Assembly: GCF_008086175.1 (NCBI RefSeq)
Contig: NZ_VSKM01000002.1
Coordinates: forward strand, 186,001 to 250,000
Source: Bizionia saleffrena
Lineage (GTDB): Bacteria; Bacteroidota; Bacteroidia; Flavobacteriales; Flavobacteriaceae
Length of the DNA: 64,000 nt
Reading direction: 5' to 3'
The translations under genes were made by a program, and so were the position numbers. Positions 47,418 to 55,894 of this stretch are shown here, one piece after another. The first letter of the stretch is position 1, and the number at the start of each line of letters is the position of its first letter. The notes under the pieces are model-generated. The model was not told the DNA's origin. It worked only from the letters and a program-made list of their open reading frames with translations, and did not search any database.

Positions 47418-48904
47418 TAGTAAACATAATAATTATTGTTATTTATTCTATCGCTTTGCTACTTATTTTTATGTATGCCTTGGCGCAACTCAACCTATTA
47501 TTCAATTACATTTCTGCGAAAAAGAAGCAAACCAAGAGTCCCAAATTAAACCTCTCTAATCCTGACGAAGTTCCTTTTGTTACCATACAATTACCCGTGT
47601 TTAATGAGTTGTATGTTATGGAACGTTTATTGAAAAACATAGCGTTAATCGACTACCCTAAAGACAAATTAGAAATACAAGTTTTAGACGACTCGACCGA
47701 TGAAACGGTGGCATCCACAGCCCTTAGAATACAAATATTAAAAGATCAAGGTTTAGATATTTCACATATTACGCGAACGAGTAGACACGGTTTTAAGGCA
47801 GGTGCTTTAAAAGAAGGTTTAACAATAGCCAAAGGTGAATTAATTGCCATTTTCGATGCCGATTTCCTTCCGAAAAAAGATTGGTTAAAACGGACTATTC
47901 CCTATTTTAAAGACGCAGATATTGGCGTGGTGCAAACCCGCTGGGCACACCTTAATCGCAACTATTCCATTTTAACAAAAATTCAAGCCTTTGCTTTAGA
48001 TGCGCATTTCACCTTAGAACAAGTGGGTAGAAACAGCAAAGGTCATTTTATTAATTTTAATGGAACCGCTGGTGTATGGCGTAAAACCTGCATTATAGAT
48101 GCCGGGAATTGGGAAGGCGACACCCTAACCGAAGACCTTGATTTAAGTTACAGAGCGCAACTAAAAAACTGGAAATTCAAATATTTAGAAAACGTAGAAA
48201 CGCTTGCCGAATTACCCGTAGTTATTAGTGCTGCGCGATCACAACAATTTCGATGGAATAAAGGCGGCGCGGAGAACTTTAGAAAAATGATGTGGAAAGT
48301 TTTAAAAAGTAAAAACATATCTTCAAAAACGAAACTTCACGGTCTACTCCATTTATTAAATAGCACGATGTTTTTAAACGTCTTTATTGTGGCTGTTTTA
48401 AGCATCCCGATGCTGTATATTAAAAACGAATACGAACACCTAAAACCCTATTTTTATGTGATGAGCTTTTTTGTAGTAAGTACCATCATCTTTTTTGTAT
48501 GCTATTGGGTAATGTACAAAAACACGTATGGCAAGAGCTTTAAAAACTTTATACAATATACCGTCTTATTTTTCACGTTTTTCTCGATAGCTATGGGGTT
48601 TTCATTACATAATTCTATAGCTGTAATCGAAGGCCATTTGGGAAAAAGAAGCGACTTTGTGCGTACTCCAAAATTTAATATTAGCACGATAACAGAGACT
48701 TGGAAAGGCAACAAATACCTTAAAAAGAACCTCTCCGTTAATATCATTTTCGAGGGATTATTGATGCTGTATTTCGCTTTTGGAATGTATAGCGCCTTCG
48801 TGGTTGGAGATGGAGTTGGAGATTTTGGATTATTTCCTTTTCATTTAATGCTGTTTTTAGGATTTGGTTTTGTATTTTTTAAATCCCTAATATCTAAAGT
48901 TTAA
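47414..48904 (+). CDS. Membrane GT2 (cellulose-synthase-like) glycosyltransferase
   Basis: The 496-residue protein has an N-terminal membrane helix, the processive GT2 motifs VLDDSTDET, IAIFDADFLPK, LTEDLDLSYRA and QQFRWNKGG (QxxRW) and four C-terminal membrane segments. It resembles bacterial beta-glycan or glucosylceramide-type synthases. With the GT2 upstream and the GT-C enzyme downstream it forms a three-gene glycan assembly unit. Confidence 0.9.
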   Translation: MIVNIIIIVIYSIALLLIFMYALAQLNLLFNYISAKKKQTKSPKLNLSNPDEVPFVTIQLPVFNELYVMERLLKNIALIDYPKDKLEIQVLDDSTDETVASTALRIQILKDQGLDISHITRTSRHGFKAGALKEGLTIAKGELIAIFDADFLPKKDWLKRTIPYFKDADIGVVQTRWAHLNRNYSILTKIQAFALDAHFTLEQVGRNSKGHFINFNGTAGVWRKTCIIDAGNWEGDTLTEDLDLSYRAQLKNWKFKYLENVETLAELPVVISAARSQQFRWNKGGAENFRKMMWKVLKSKNISSKTKLHGLLHLLNSTMFLNVFIVAVLSIPMLYIKNEYEHLKPYFYVMSFFVVSTIIFFVCYWVMYKNTYGKSFKNFIQYTVLFFTFFSIAMGFSLHNSIAVIEGHLGKRSDFVRTPKFNISTITETWKGNKYLKKNLSVNIIFEGLLMLYFAFGMYSAFVVGDGVGDFGLFPFHLMLFLGFGFVFFKSLISKV

Positions 48905-48946
48905 CCTAAAAGCACAAAAAACTAAGAGTAAAAAAAAGTCTATTTT

Positions 48947-49031
48947 GGGCGTTACCTAAAGGTCGCGCTTGCACTACTCGCTTCCCGATTACTATCGGGA
49001 GAGCTCAAACACACCGCTTAATCACTAACGC
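48947..49031. repeat. Candidate dispersed flavobacterial repeat with outer and inner inverted repeats
   Basis: The 85-bp unit starts GGGCGTTACCTAAAGGTCGC and ends CACTAACGC. Its ends are inverted (GCGTTA with TAACGC) and the centre carries a 7-bp stem hairpin, TCCCGAT with ATCGGGA (48983-49000). The ends resemble an interspersed repeat I know from other Flavobacteriaceae (GGGCGTT...GGTCG...TAACGC). It abuts the next start codon by 2 bp. Only this copy is in the window. Confidence 0.55.
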
Positions 49032-49033
49032 TT

Positions 49034-50401
49034 ATGTTTCAGGATTTAAAATTACACGAGTATAAAATCCCAATTTTATTTATAGTAATAAGTACACTTT
49101 TCTATTCTACTTTCGCGTATAGTTTAGAGCGATCAGATTACTTAAAGCTCTTTACGCTCTATTCTGCTTTATTTGTGCTCTTTTATAAGTTAACCCAAAT
49201 AAGTAAACGCCATTTTAAACTGTTAGTAATCGCCGCGATTGCCTTCCGTGTTATTTTTATCATTGCCATCCCCAACTTATCACAAGATTTTTATCGATTT
49301 ATTTGGGATGGCCGGATGCTATTGGGCGGTTTAAACCCTTATCTATATACCCCAGAATCATTTGTAAGCATCGAGAAATTTCCTGTGGCGCAAGCGCAAG
49401 AACTTATGGCCGGAATGGGTGCTCTAAGCGCCAGCCATTTCACTAACTACCCGCCTATAAATCAGTTATGTTTTGCTATTGCGGCCCTGTTTTCTGGTAA
49501 AAGCATTTTGGGCTCGGTAGTTGTACTGAGGATACTAATAATAGCGGCAGACATAGGCGCCTTGTATTTTGGTGTTAAGCTACTAAAACGTCTTAAAATA
49601 CCTATTAGTAACATCTTCTGGTATATTTTAAATCCTTTTATAATAATAGAATTAACTGGTAATTTGCATTTTGAAGGTATTATGGTTTTTTTCTTGGTAT
49701 GGAGTTTATACCTATTGCATAAAAACCATTGGAAATTTGCTGCCGTTGTGATAGCCTTATCCATTTCAGTTAAATTAATGCCCCTATTATTTTTGCCTTT
49801 ATTTTTTAAATGGTTTAATACCAATGAACAGTTCACTAAATTAAGTTTTTGGAAACTAATGAGTTTTTATAGTATAATTGGAGGTGTCATAGCTCTTATT
49901 TTTGTTCCTTTTTTATCTGTGGAGTTTATCTCAAATTATTCTAAAACAGTAGGGCTTTGGTTTAATAATTTTGAATTTAATGCCAGTATCTATTATTTAT
50001 TTAGAGAGATTGGGTATTGGTACTCTGGTTATAATCAAATTGCTGTAATAGGGAAGCTTTTACCGGTTCTCGTATTTAGTTATGTACTGTATCTGGCTTT
50101 ATTCAAAAAAAATAAATCGTTTAAAAACTTTATAAAAACGATGCTTTTTGCATTTACCGCGTACTTATTTTTAAGTACTACTGTGCATCCCTGGTATTTA
50201 ACAACACTCTTATTTTTAAGTATTTTTACTAATTACAAATTTCCTTTAGTATGGAGTTTTGTTATTATCTTTAGCTATATGGCTTACGCGTCTCCTACAA
50301 CTAGTGAGAATTTATGGTTAATCGGTCTGGAATATGGGGTCGTATTTTGTGCCATCCTCTGGGAGGTTTCGGCCAAAAAGAGACATATTCTTTTTAATTA
50401 A
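49034..50401 (+). CDS. GT-C membrane glycosyltransferase (GT87/MptB-like)
   Basis: The 455-residue protein has about 11 membrane segments and the GT-C catalytic loop QDFYRFIWDGRMLLGGLNPY, seen in polyprenol-phosphate-mannose-dependent mannosyltransferases (DUF2029/GT87/MptB-like). It would transfer a sugar from a lipid-linked donor on the outer face of the inner membrane. The short GT2 at 46725 could make that donor. It ends the plus-strand run and is followed by a bidirectional terminator. Confidence 0.82.
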   Translation: MFQDLKLHEYKIPILFIVISTLFYSTFAYSLERSDYLKLFTLYSALFVLFYKLTQISKRHFKLLVIAAIAFRVIFIIAIPNLSQDFYRFIWDGRMLLGGLNPYLYTPESFVSIEKFPVAQAQELMAGMGALSASHFTNYPPINQLCFAIAALFSGKSILGSVVVLRILIIAADIGALYFGVKLLKRLKIPISNIFWYILNPFIIIELTGNLHFEGIMVFFLVWSLYLLHKNHWKFAAVVIALSISVKLMPLLFLPLFFKWFNTNEQFTKLSFWKLMSFYSIIGGVIALIFVPFLSVEFISNYSKTVGLWFNNFEFNASIYYLFREIGYWYSGYNQIAVIGKLLPVLVFSYVLYLALFKKNKSFKNFIKTMLFAFTAYLFLSTTVHPWYLTTLLFLSIFTNYKFPLVWSFVIIFSYMAYASPTTSENLWLIGLEYGVVFCAILWEVSAKKRHILFN

Positions 50402-50413
50402 GAACAGCTTAAA

Positions 50414-50449
50414 ATAAAGACAGATTGACTTTCGCAAATCTGTCTTTAT
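50414..50449. terminator. Bidirectional terminator between converging genes
   Basis: ATAAAGACAGATT (50414-50426) pairs perfectly with AATCTGTCTTTAT (50437-50449) around a 10-nt loop. It sits 12 bp after the stop of the GT-C gene and 15 bp from the end of the minus-strand gene at 50465, so it can serve both. Confidence 0.75.
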
Positions 50450-50464
50450 CGCCTATATAAAAAA

Positions 50465-50842
50465 TTAAAGCGCTTTTAAAGCTGTAATGGTTTTGGTTTC
50501 CAATCCCTCTTCATCCCCGTTTTCATCTAAAACAGTTTCGTAATCCACAGTATAAAAAACCTCAAAAGATTTCCCCACTAAAGCCTGCGATTCTAAATCG
50601 AATATGTTTAAAACGGCTTCATCAACTTTTTGAAATGTTAGCGTTCTTTCATCTCCGTCGCCATTAACAACAATAAAATTATACCCATACTCCTCGTGTC
50701 CATCGAAATCGCCTTTTACAGAATTAGTATCTTGAACACGCACTTCGTTTAAAACAAGGCTCTGTTTGTAAGTGGCAAAACTTGTTAATCCAAAAAAAGA
50801 AAGACCTAAAACTGCAAATAATAAAATGTGTTTTGTTTTCAT
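50465..50842 (-). CDS. Small secreted protein of unknown function
   Basis: The 125-residue product has a signal peptide (KHILLFAVLGLSFFGLTSFA) and an acidic mature part with DGHEEYGYNFIVVNGDGDERTLTF and a C-terminal ETKTITALKAL. It is probably periplasmic. I do not recognise a family. It stands alone, converging with the GT-C gene. Confidence 0.7.
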   Translation of the reverse strand: MKTKHILLFAVLGLSFFGLTSFATYKQSLVLNEVRVQDTNSVKGDFDGHEEYGYNFIVVNGDGDERTLTFQKVDEAVLNIFDLESQALVGKSFEVFYTVDYETVLDENGDEEGLETKTITALKAL

Positions 50843-50984
50843 AATTGATACATATTTAAAAGATTAAAATAAATATCGGATAGCGATTCTACCTTAAGTT
50901 CCGACAGACTTAAAACCATTTCAATCCCAGAAACAGCTGGTAAGTTAAGACTAACTATATATACGTTGTAATAATTTTTTTAGA

Positions 50985-51761
50985 TTACATCACTTTTGTA
51001 ATAAACATATCGAATACTTCAATAACGATTAGGATGATAATAATCCATGCTAATCGGCTACTTTCTTTCTGATCCAAAATGTCTTTAAAGCGTTCCAAAT
51101 TTTATTTTATAATCTCAATACGATCATAAATTAAACGGTAGCGGTCTTTTAAATCAAACACTTGCTTCAAGCCCTGATTTAACTTATTTAAATCTTCATT
51201 ATCCCAAGTTATATCTGGTAAATCGAAGCTATATAAGTTTTCAGAAATTTTATTTTTGATATTGAGCATTCTTCCAATAAAGCGTTTTAGCGTATTGCCA
51301 GAAATAAGGAGTTTTCCTTTTCTTTCTAAATACGAGGTGTGCGCATCTGTTTCAATTAACAAGTCTTCGGTAATCTGTGAATAGCGGTCTAGAGCCACCG
51401 TTTGCGAAATATTAAGCATTACTAAACCAATCATTTCTTTCTTTAGTTGCGGCAAAAATAAGTGATGGTAGGTCACCATCATTTTATTTGGCGTGATAAA
51501 AACGGCTATGCGTTCTTGTAGTTTATCGGCAATAGGGGTGTTATAAAATCGTTGTAAAGTTCGAAAAATAGTTTCAATCTCTTCCGTTTTGAAATTAAAA
51601 AAACGAACCATACCGTAATGAAACATATAAACATAAGCAGCGCGAGACACTGTGTAGAATAATTCGTCACTATCTTAAAAAAGCAACTGCCACGACAGCT
51701 GCTTTTTACGCTCTTTAATATTGATAGTGTTTGCTACTTGATAAGCAACAACAGTGTGCAT
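50985..51761 (-). pseudogene. RMD1/DUF155-family gene interrupted by two in-frame TAA codons
   Basis: A single frame from ATG at 51761 to TAA at 50985 spans 258 codons, the normal length for this family, but contains TAA at 51677-51675 (codon 29, between QLLF and DSDELFYTV) and at 51104-51102 (between RIEIIK and NLERFKDIL). There is no frameshift. The open middle (51650-51102, 182 residues) has the family patches VYMFHYGMVRF, MLNISQTVALDRYS, ETDAHTSYLERKGKL and LNIKNKISENLYSFD. The conserved C-terminal membrane helix (LAWIIIILIVIEVF) lies after the second stop. RMD1 proteins are membrane-linked and of unclear bacterial function. Two clean nonsense changes in an otherwise conserved frame are unusual. 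Confidence 0.8.
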
Positions 51762-51817
51762 TTTAAAATGTAAACATACGTTTCGCGGTCTTTAACTATT
51801 AATGATTTAGAAACGGA

Positions 51818-52141
51818 CTACTCAAAGTCGTCTTCTGACTCCTCAATTATTTCAGGGTCTTGTACAGCTTCTGGATCGTTATCATCGAAGTCTTCATAAT
51901 CATCCTCATCATAATTCTCCATAGTTTTAACAAGTTTAGTACTTACTTTAACTAGGTATTTTGTGTCTTCGGTAGTTACCTCTACGGCTTCAACTAATTC
52001 ATTTTTAGCATTTTTAAACGAAATGATATGATCTTCGTCGTAACCATAAGGATACTTCTCTACTAATAAAGCTAAAATCTCTGGAGTTAGCTTTTTAAAG
52101 TCGACTATAACGCGTTTCAAATTGTCTCTTTTCTTTTCCAT
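51818..52141 (-). CDS. Small conserved acidic protein of the polyamine operon
   Basis: The 107-residue protein has a compact N-terminus (LKRVIVDFKKLTPEILALLVEKYPYGYDEDHIISFKN is the start region) and a C-terminus that is almost wholly Asp/Glu (residues ~77-107). It starts 2 bp after the stop of the deoxyhypusine-synthase-like gene and is the last gene of the speA-speB operon. The acidic tail could bind cations or polyamines; this is inference. Family known only as hypothetical to me. Confidence 0.75.
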   Translation of the reverse strand: MEKKRDNLKRVIVDFKKLTPEILALLVEKYPYGYDEDHIISFKNAKNELVEAVEVTTEDTKYLVKVSTKLVKTMENYDEDDYEDFDDNDPEAVQDPEIIEESEDDFE

Positions 52142-52143
52142 AA

Positions 52144-53118
52144 TTACATATCTAATAAGTAGGCAAATATAAGAGGTGCGACAATTGTGGCATCACTTTC
52201 TATTATAAATTTTGGAGTATTAATATCTAATTTACCCCACGTTATTTTTTCGTTTGGAACGGCTCCAGAGTACGAACCGTAGCTTGTTGTCGAGTCACTA
52301 ATCTGACAGAAATAACTCCAAAATGGTGTTTCTGGGCGCTCCATATCTTGGTATAACATTGGTACCACACAAATAGGAAAATCGCCTGCAATTCCTCCTC
52401 CAATTTGGAAGAAGCCAATCCCTTTTTGAGAATTGTTGGTGTACCACTCTGCGAGAAAAGTCATATACTCAATTCCAGATTTCACTGTACTTGCTTTTAA
52501 CTCTCCTTTTAAAACGTAGCTTGCAAAAATATTCCCCATTGTACTATCTTCCCATCCTGGGCAAATAATAGGTAAATTTTTCTCGGCTGCAGCATACATC
52601 CAAGAGTCCTTTAAATCGATTTCGTAGTACTCTTCTAAAACGCCAGATAACAACATTTTATACATATACTCGTGCGGTAAGTAACGCTCTCCTTTAGCTT
52701 CGGCGTCTTTCCAGATTTTTACAATATGTTTTTGTAAACGTCTAAACGCTTCTTCTTCTGGAATACAAGTATCGGTAACACGGTTTAATCCTTTTTCTAA
52801 TAAATCCCACTCGTCTTGAGGGGTTAAATCTCTATAATTTGGCACACGTTTGTAATGTGAGTGCGCAACCAAATTCATTATATCTTCTTCAAGATTTGCT
52901 CCAGTACAAGAAATAATTTGCACTTTATCTTGTCGAATCATTTCTGCAAAACTTTTACCTAATTCTGCAGTACTCATTGCGCCAGCTAGAGAAACTAGCA
53001 TTTTTGCACCAGATGCTAACTGCGCTTCATACCCTTTTGCGGCATCTACTAAAGCGGCCGCATTAAAGTGTAAATAGTGTTTTTCTATAAATTGTGATAT
53101 TGGTCCTTTAGTACTCAT
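52144..53118 (-). CDS. Deoxyhypusine-synthase-like enzyme
   Basis: The 324-residue protein has the DHS fold with NAD-binding patches (MLVSLAGAMSTAELG, QIISCTGANLEEDI, GGGIAGDFPICV) and the catalytic Lys in ITWGKLD (K296). Eukaryotic DHS moves an aminobutyl group from spermidine to eIF5A; bacteria lack eIF5A, and bacterial DHS-like enzymes are thought to act on free polyamines, for example making homospermidine. Here it follows arginine decarboxylase and agmatinase, so a polyamine role fits. It overlaps the agmatinase end by 11 bp. Confidence 0.88.
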   Translation of the reverse strand: MSTKGPISQFIEKHYLHFNAAALVDAAKGYEAQLASGAKMLVSLAGAMSTAELGKSFAEMIRQDKVQIISCTGANLEEDIMNLVAHSHYKRVPNYRDLTPQDEWDLLEKGLNRVTDTCIPEEEAFRRLQKHIVKIWKDAEAKGERYLPHEYMYKMLLSGVLEEYYEIDLKDSWMYAAAEKNLPIICPGWEDSTMGNIFASYVLKGELKASTVKSGIEYMTFLAEWYTNNSQKGIGFFQIGGGIAGDFPICVVPMLYQDMERPETPFWSYFCQISDSTTSYGSYSGAVPNEKITWGKLDINTPKFIIESDATIVAPLIFAYLLDM

Positions 53119-54046
53119 CGTCTTCGTTAAATTTTGAAGGATTATTTTTAGATTTTACTGTTTCGAATTGACTGTCATGAAAGTCGTCTAAATCATCATT
53201 TTGAAACTTATAACTTAGCATCTTATAATATAATTTTGCGGCTAAGAAATCTGAAGATTTCTCATTCTGATTAGGGCATAATTCTACAATATCGAAACCG
53301 ACAACATTTTTCTCTTCGAACACTTGTTTTAAGAATTCTAACGTTTCGTACCATAATAAACCGCCTGGTTCTGGGGTTCCTGTACTTGGCATAATTGAAG
53401 GATCGAAAGCATCAAGATCGAAAGTAATAAACACATTCTCCGTCATTTGATCGATAGCCGATTCCATCCACGAATCGTTAATGGCCATTTCGTGCGCAAA
53501 GTATGTTTTTTCTTTGTCCATTACTGTGGTCTCAATATAATCCATAGAACGAATACCCACTTGAATTAAATTGGTAGTCTGACTGGCTTCATACACCGCA
53601 CAGGCGTGATTGCAAGTGGAGCCTTCGTAGGTTTTACGCAAATCTGTATGGGCATCGATATGCAACACTGTTAAACTGTTATAAAAGTCTTTAAAGGCAC
53701 GAATAGTACCAATAGATACAGAGTGCTCTCCGCCAAAAATAGTAACAAACTTATTTTTCTTTAAGTATTTTTTAGTTGCTTCGTGTACCGCTTCAACCAT
53801 CGCTTCTGGCGAACTGTTTACCGTTACTGGTTTAGCAAGAAAAATGCCTTGTTTATAGACCTCAGTTTGCGTTTCTATGTCGTATAACTCCATATTTGCC
53901 GAAGCATCTAAAAAAGCTTCAGGACCTTTATCTGCTCCTTTTTGCCAAGTACTCGTCCCATCGTAGGGCACTGGTATTAAGACAATTTTTGCTGTTTCTA
54001 ATTTTGAAAATTCTTCTGGAATTCCAGCATAAGTTTTACTTTGCAT
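53108..54046 (-). CDS. speB: Agmatinase (ureohydrolase)
   Basis: The 312-residue protein has the arginase-family manganese motifs GGEHSVSIGT, HIDAHTDLR and TFDLDAFDPS, with TGTPEPGGL. It hydrolyses agmatine to putrescine and urea. It is coupled by 11-bp overlaps to the arginine decarboxylase before it and the DHS-like gene after it. A Lys/Asp-rich C-terminal tail of ~25 residues is extra. Confidence 0.92.
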   Translation of the reverse strand: MQSKTYAGIPEEFSKLETAKIVLIPVPYDGTSTWQKGADKGPEAFLDASANMELYDIETQTEVYKQGIFLAKPVTVNSSPEAMVEAVHEATKKYLKKNKFVTIFGGEHSVSIGTIRAFKDFYNSLTVLHIDAHTDLRKTYEGSTCNHACAVYEASQTTNLIQVGIRSMDYIETTVMDKEKTYFAHEMAINDSWMESAIDQMTENVFITFDLDAFDPSIMPSTGTPEPGGLLWYETLEFLKQVFEEKNVVGFDIVELCPNQNEKSSDFLAAKLYYKMLSYKFQNDDLDDFHDSQFETVKSKNNPSKFNEDDEY

Positions 54047-55433
54047 AACCTAAAATTTTAAGTAAGTCTTCACTTTTTTGTTGTTCACTAAATAACGATG
54101 TTGTAATGTTTCCATCGTCGTCTCTATCTATTAAAATGTGTTTTGGTGAAGGAATTAAACAGTGTTGTAATCCGCCAAAACCGCCTATAGATTCTTGGTA
54201 AGCTCCCGTATTAAAGAAGCCAATATATAATGGTTTTTCTTTATTGTATTTTGGTAAATAAATAGCATTCATATGTTGCTCGCTATTGTAATAATCGTCG
54301 CTATCGCAAGTTAAACCTCCTAGCAGAACGCGCTCGTAACCTTGATCCCAGCGATTAATAGGCAACATAATAAAACGTTTGTTAATTGCCCAAGTATCTG
54401 GAAGCGTGGTAATAAAAGAAGAATTAATCATATTCCATTTCTCTCTATCATTTTGCTGCTTTTGGTACAATACCTCGTAAATGGCACCACCGCTTTCACC
54501 TACAGTAAAACTACCAAACTCTGTAAATATATTGGGCACTTTAACCCCTTCTTCTGCACAAGTTAGCTTAATTTGGTTTAAAATTTCATCAATCATATAC
54601 TCATAATCAAAGTCGAAGGCTAACGAGTTTTTAATAGGGAAACCACCACCAATATTTAAGCTATCTAAACTCGGACAAATCTTTTTAAGACTGGTGTACA
54701 CTTTTAAACATTTCTGCAATTCGTTCCAATAATACGCGTTATCTCGTATTCCTGTATTAATAAAAAAGTGAAGCATTTTTAATTTCACTTTTTTATTGCC
54801 TTTAATCTGTTTATTGTAAAACGGAACAATATTTTTGTAACCTATCCCCAAACGCGACGTGTAAAACTCGAATTTCGGCTCTTCTTCCGAAGCAATACGG
54901 ATACCAATATTATAGTTTCCTGTTACTTCTTGAGAAAGTAATTCGATTTCCTCGTAATTATCTATAATAGGAATGCAGTTTTTTTGTCCGCCGTTTATTA
55001 ATCGCGCAATGTTAGTTACATATTGAGCCCTTTTAAACCCGTTACTAATAACAAATGTTTCGTCTGTAATTTTACCTTCCGCTTTAAGATTCTCGACAAT
55101 ATCAATATCGAAAGCCGAAGAGGTTTCTATATGTATATCGTTTTTAAGCGCCTCGTTTAAAACGTGTTTAAAGTGAGAGCTCTTTGTACAGTAACAATAG
55201 CTATATTTCCCTTTATACTCATTTTTTTCTATCGCATCGGCAAACCATTTTTTTGCCCGCTTAATATTAGTCGAGATTTGGGGTAAATAAGTGAATTTTA
55301 ATGGCGTTCCATACTGTTCTACAAGTTCCATTAAATCAATATCGTGAAAACTAAGTTTGCTGTCGCTTAACGTAAATTCGTCCTGTGGAAAATCGAAGGT
55401 TTGACTTATTAAATCAATATATTTCGTGTTCAT
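54036..55433 (-). CDS. speA: Arginine decarboxylase (PLP, fold III)
   Basis: The 465-residue protein is an alanine-racemase-fold decarboxylase: the PLP Lys lies in YCYCTKSSHFKH, with HIETSSAFDIDIV, LNIGGGFP and the C-terminal FFNTGAYQES. It is shorter than the ~630-residue E. coli SpeA, as is usual in Flavobacteriaceae, where this gene precedes agmatinase. It makes agmatine from arginine. It is the first gene of the four-gene polyamine operon; the promoter should be in 55434-55520. Confidence 0.88.
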   Translation of the reverse strand: MNTKYIDLISQTFDFPQDEFTLSDSKLSFHDIDLMELVEQYGTPLKFTYLPQISTNIKRAKKWFADAIEKNEYKGKYSYCYCTKSSHFKHVLNEALKNDIHIETSSAFDIDIVENLKAEGKITDETFVISNGFKRAQYVTNIARLINGGQKNCIPIIDNYEEIELLSQEVTGNYNIGIRIASEEEPKFEFYTSRLGIGYKNIVPFYNKQIKGNKKVKLKMLHFFINTGIRDNAYYWNELQKCLKVYTSLKKICPSLDSLNIGGGFPIKNSLAFDFDYEYMIDEILNQIKLTCAEEGVKVPNIFTEFGSFTVGESGGAIYEVLYQKQQNDREKWNMINSSFITTLPDTWAINKRFIMLPINRWDQGYERVLLGGLTCDSDDYYNSEQHMNAIYLPKYNKEKPLYIGFFNTGAYQESIGGFGGLQHCLIPSPKHILIDRDDDGNITTSLFSEQQKSEDLLKILGYAK

Positions 55434-55519
55434 TAATTTTTTTTAAAAAATAGTTGAATTAGTTGTGTTGTGAGTTATAAAAGTATGACAATGAAGCTTC
55501 AATAAAAAGCAGAATGAGA

Positions 55520-55675
55520 TCAAATTTTAATTTTATTTTCTGTAACAGGTACAAACGCATAATTGTGCTGGGGCGCAACAATAGAGATATGGGCAGAAGT
55601 TAGCTTTAGAATTCGGTTACTTAAACGATAAGCTGCTTTTGAATATGACTTCCTAATTTTCAAAAGCCCGAACAT
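55520..55675 (-). CDS. Putative small protein (51 residues)
   Basis: In the 461-bp gap 55434-55894 a minus-strand frame from ATG (55675) to TGA (55520) encodes MFGLLKIRKSYSKAAYRLSN and continues through a C-terminus containing SIVAPQHNYAFVPVT. A TTG five codons upstream (giving MNRIS before the ATG) is an alternative start. The composition is basic and partly hydrophobic, like a real small protein. No homologue is known to me. It lies upstream of the polyamine operon on the same strand. Confidence 0.42.
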   Translation of the reverse strand: MFGLLKIRKSYSKAAYRLSNRILKLTSAHISIVAPQHNYAFVPVTENKIKI

Positions 55676-55850
55676 AGAAATACGATTCAATTTATTCAGC
55701 TAGATGCTATACAAAAGAAATACATTTTTTTCAAAAAAGAACATTTAACCATAACTTTTTTAAAAAAATTTGATCTCTGCAATATTCTATTAATCAGCTT
55801 ATTAAATCAACAACTCTAAAATTAAAACTAAAATTATATCACAAAAAAAA

Positions 55851-55869
55851 CCACAACGTTATGTTGTGG
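55851..55869 (-). terminator. Rho-independent terminator after rluB
   Basis: CCACAAC pairs with GTTGTGG around a 5-nt loop; on the minus strand a run of eight T follows. It lies 26 bp beyond the rluB stop. A T-run on the plus side means that it could also work in the other direction. Confidence 0.8.
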
Positions 55870-55894
55870 CTTTTTAGTGTATTATGCAAGAGTT

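Noticed and set aside
1726-51761. TAA as a reassigned or generally read-through codon
   Set aside because: All large core genes (tamB, SusC, hsdR and others) end at TAA/TAG/TGA normally and have no internal TAA, so only the few interrupted genes are affected.
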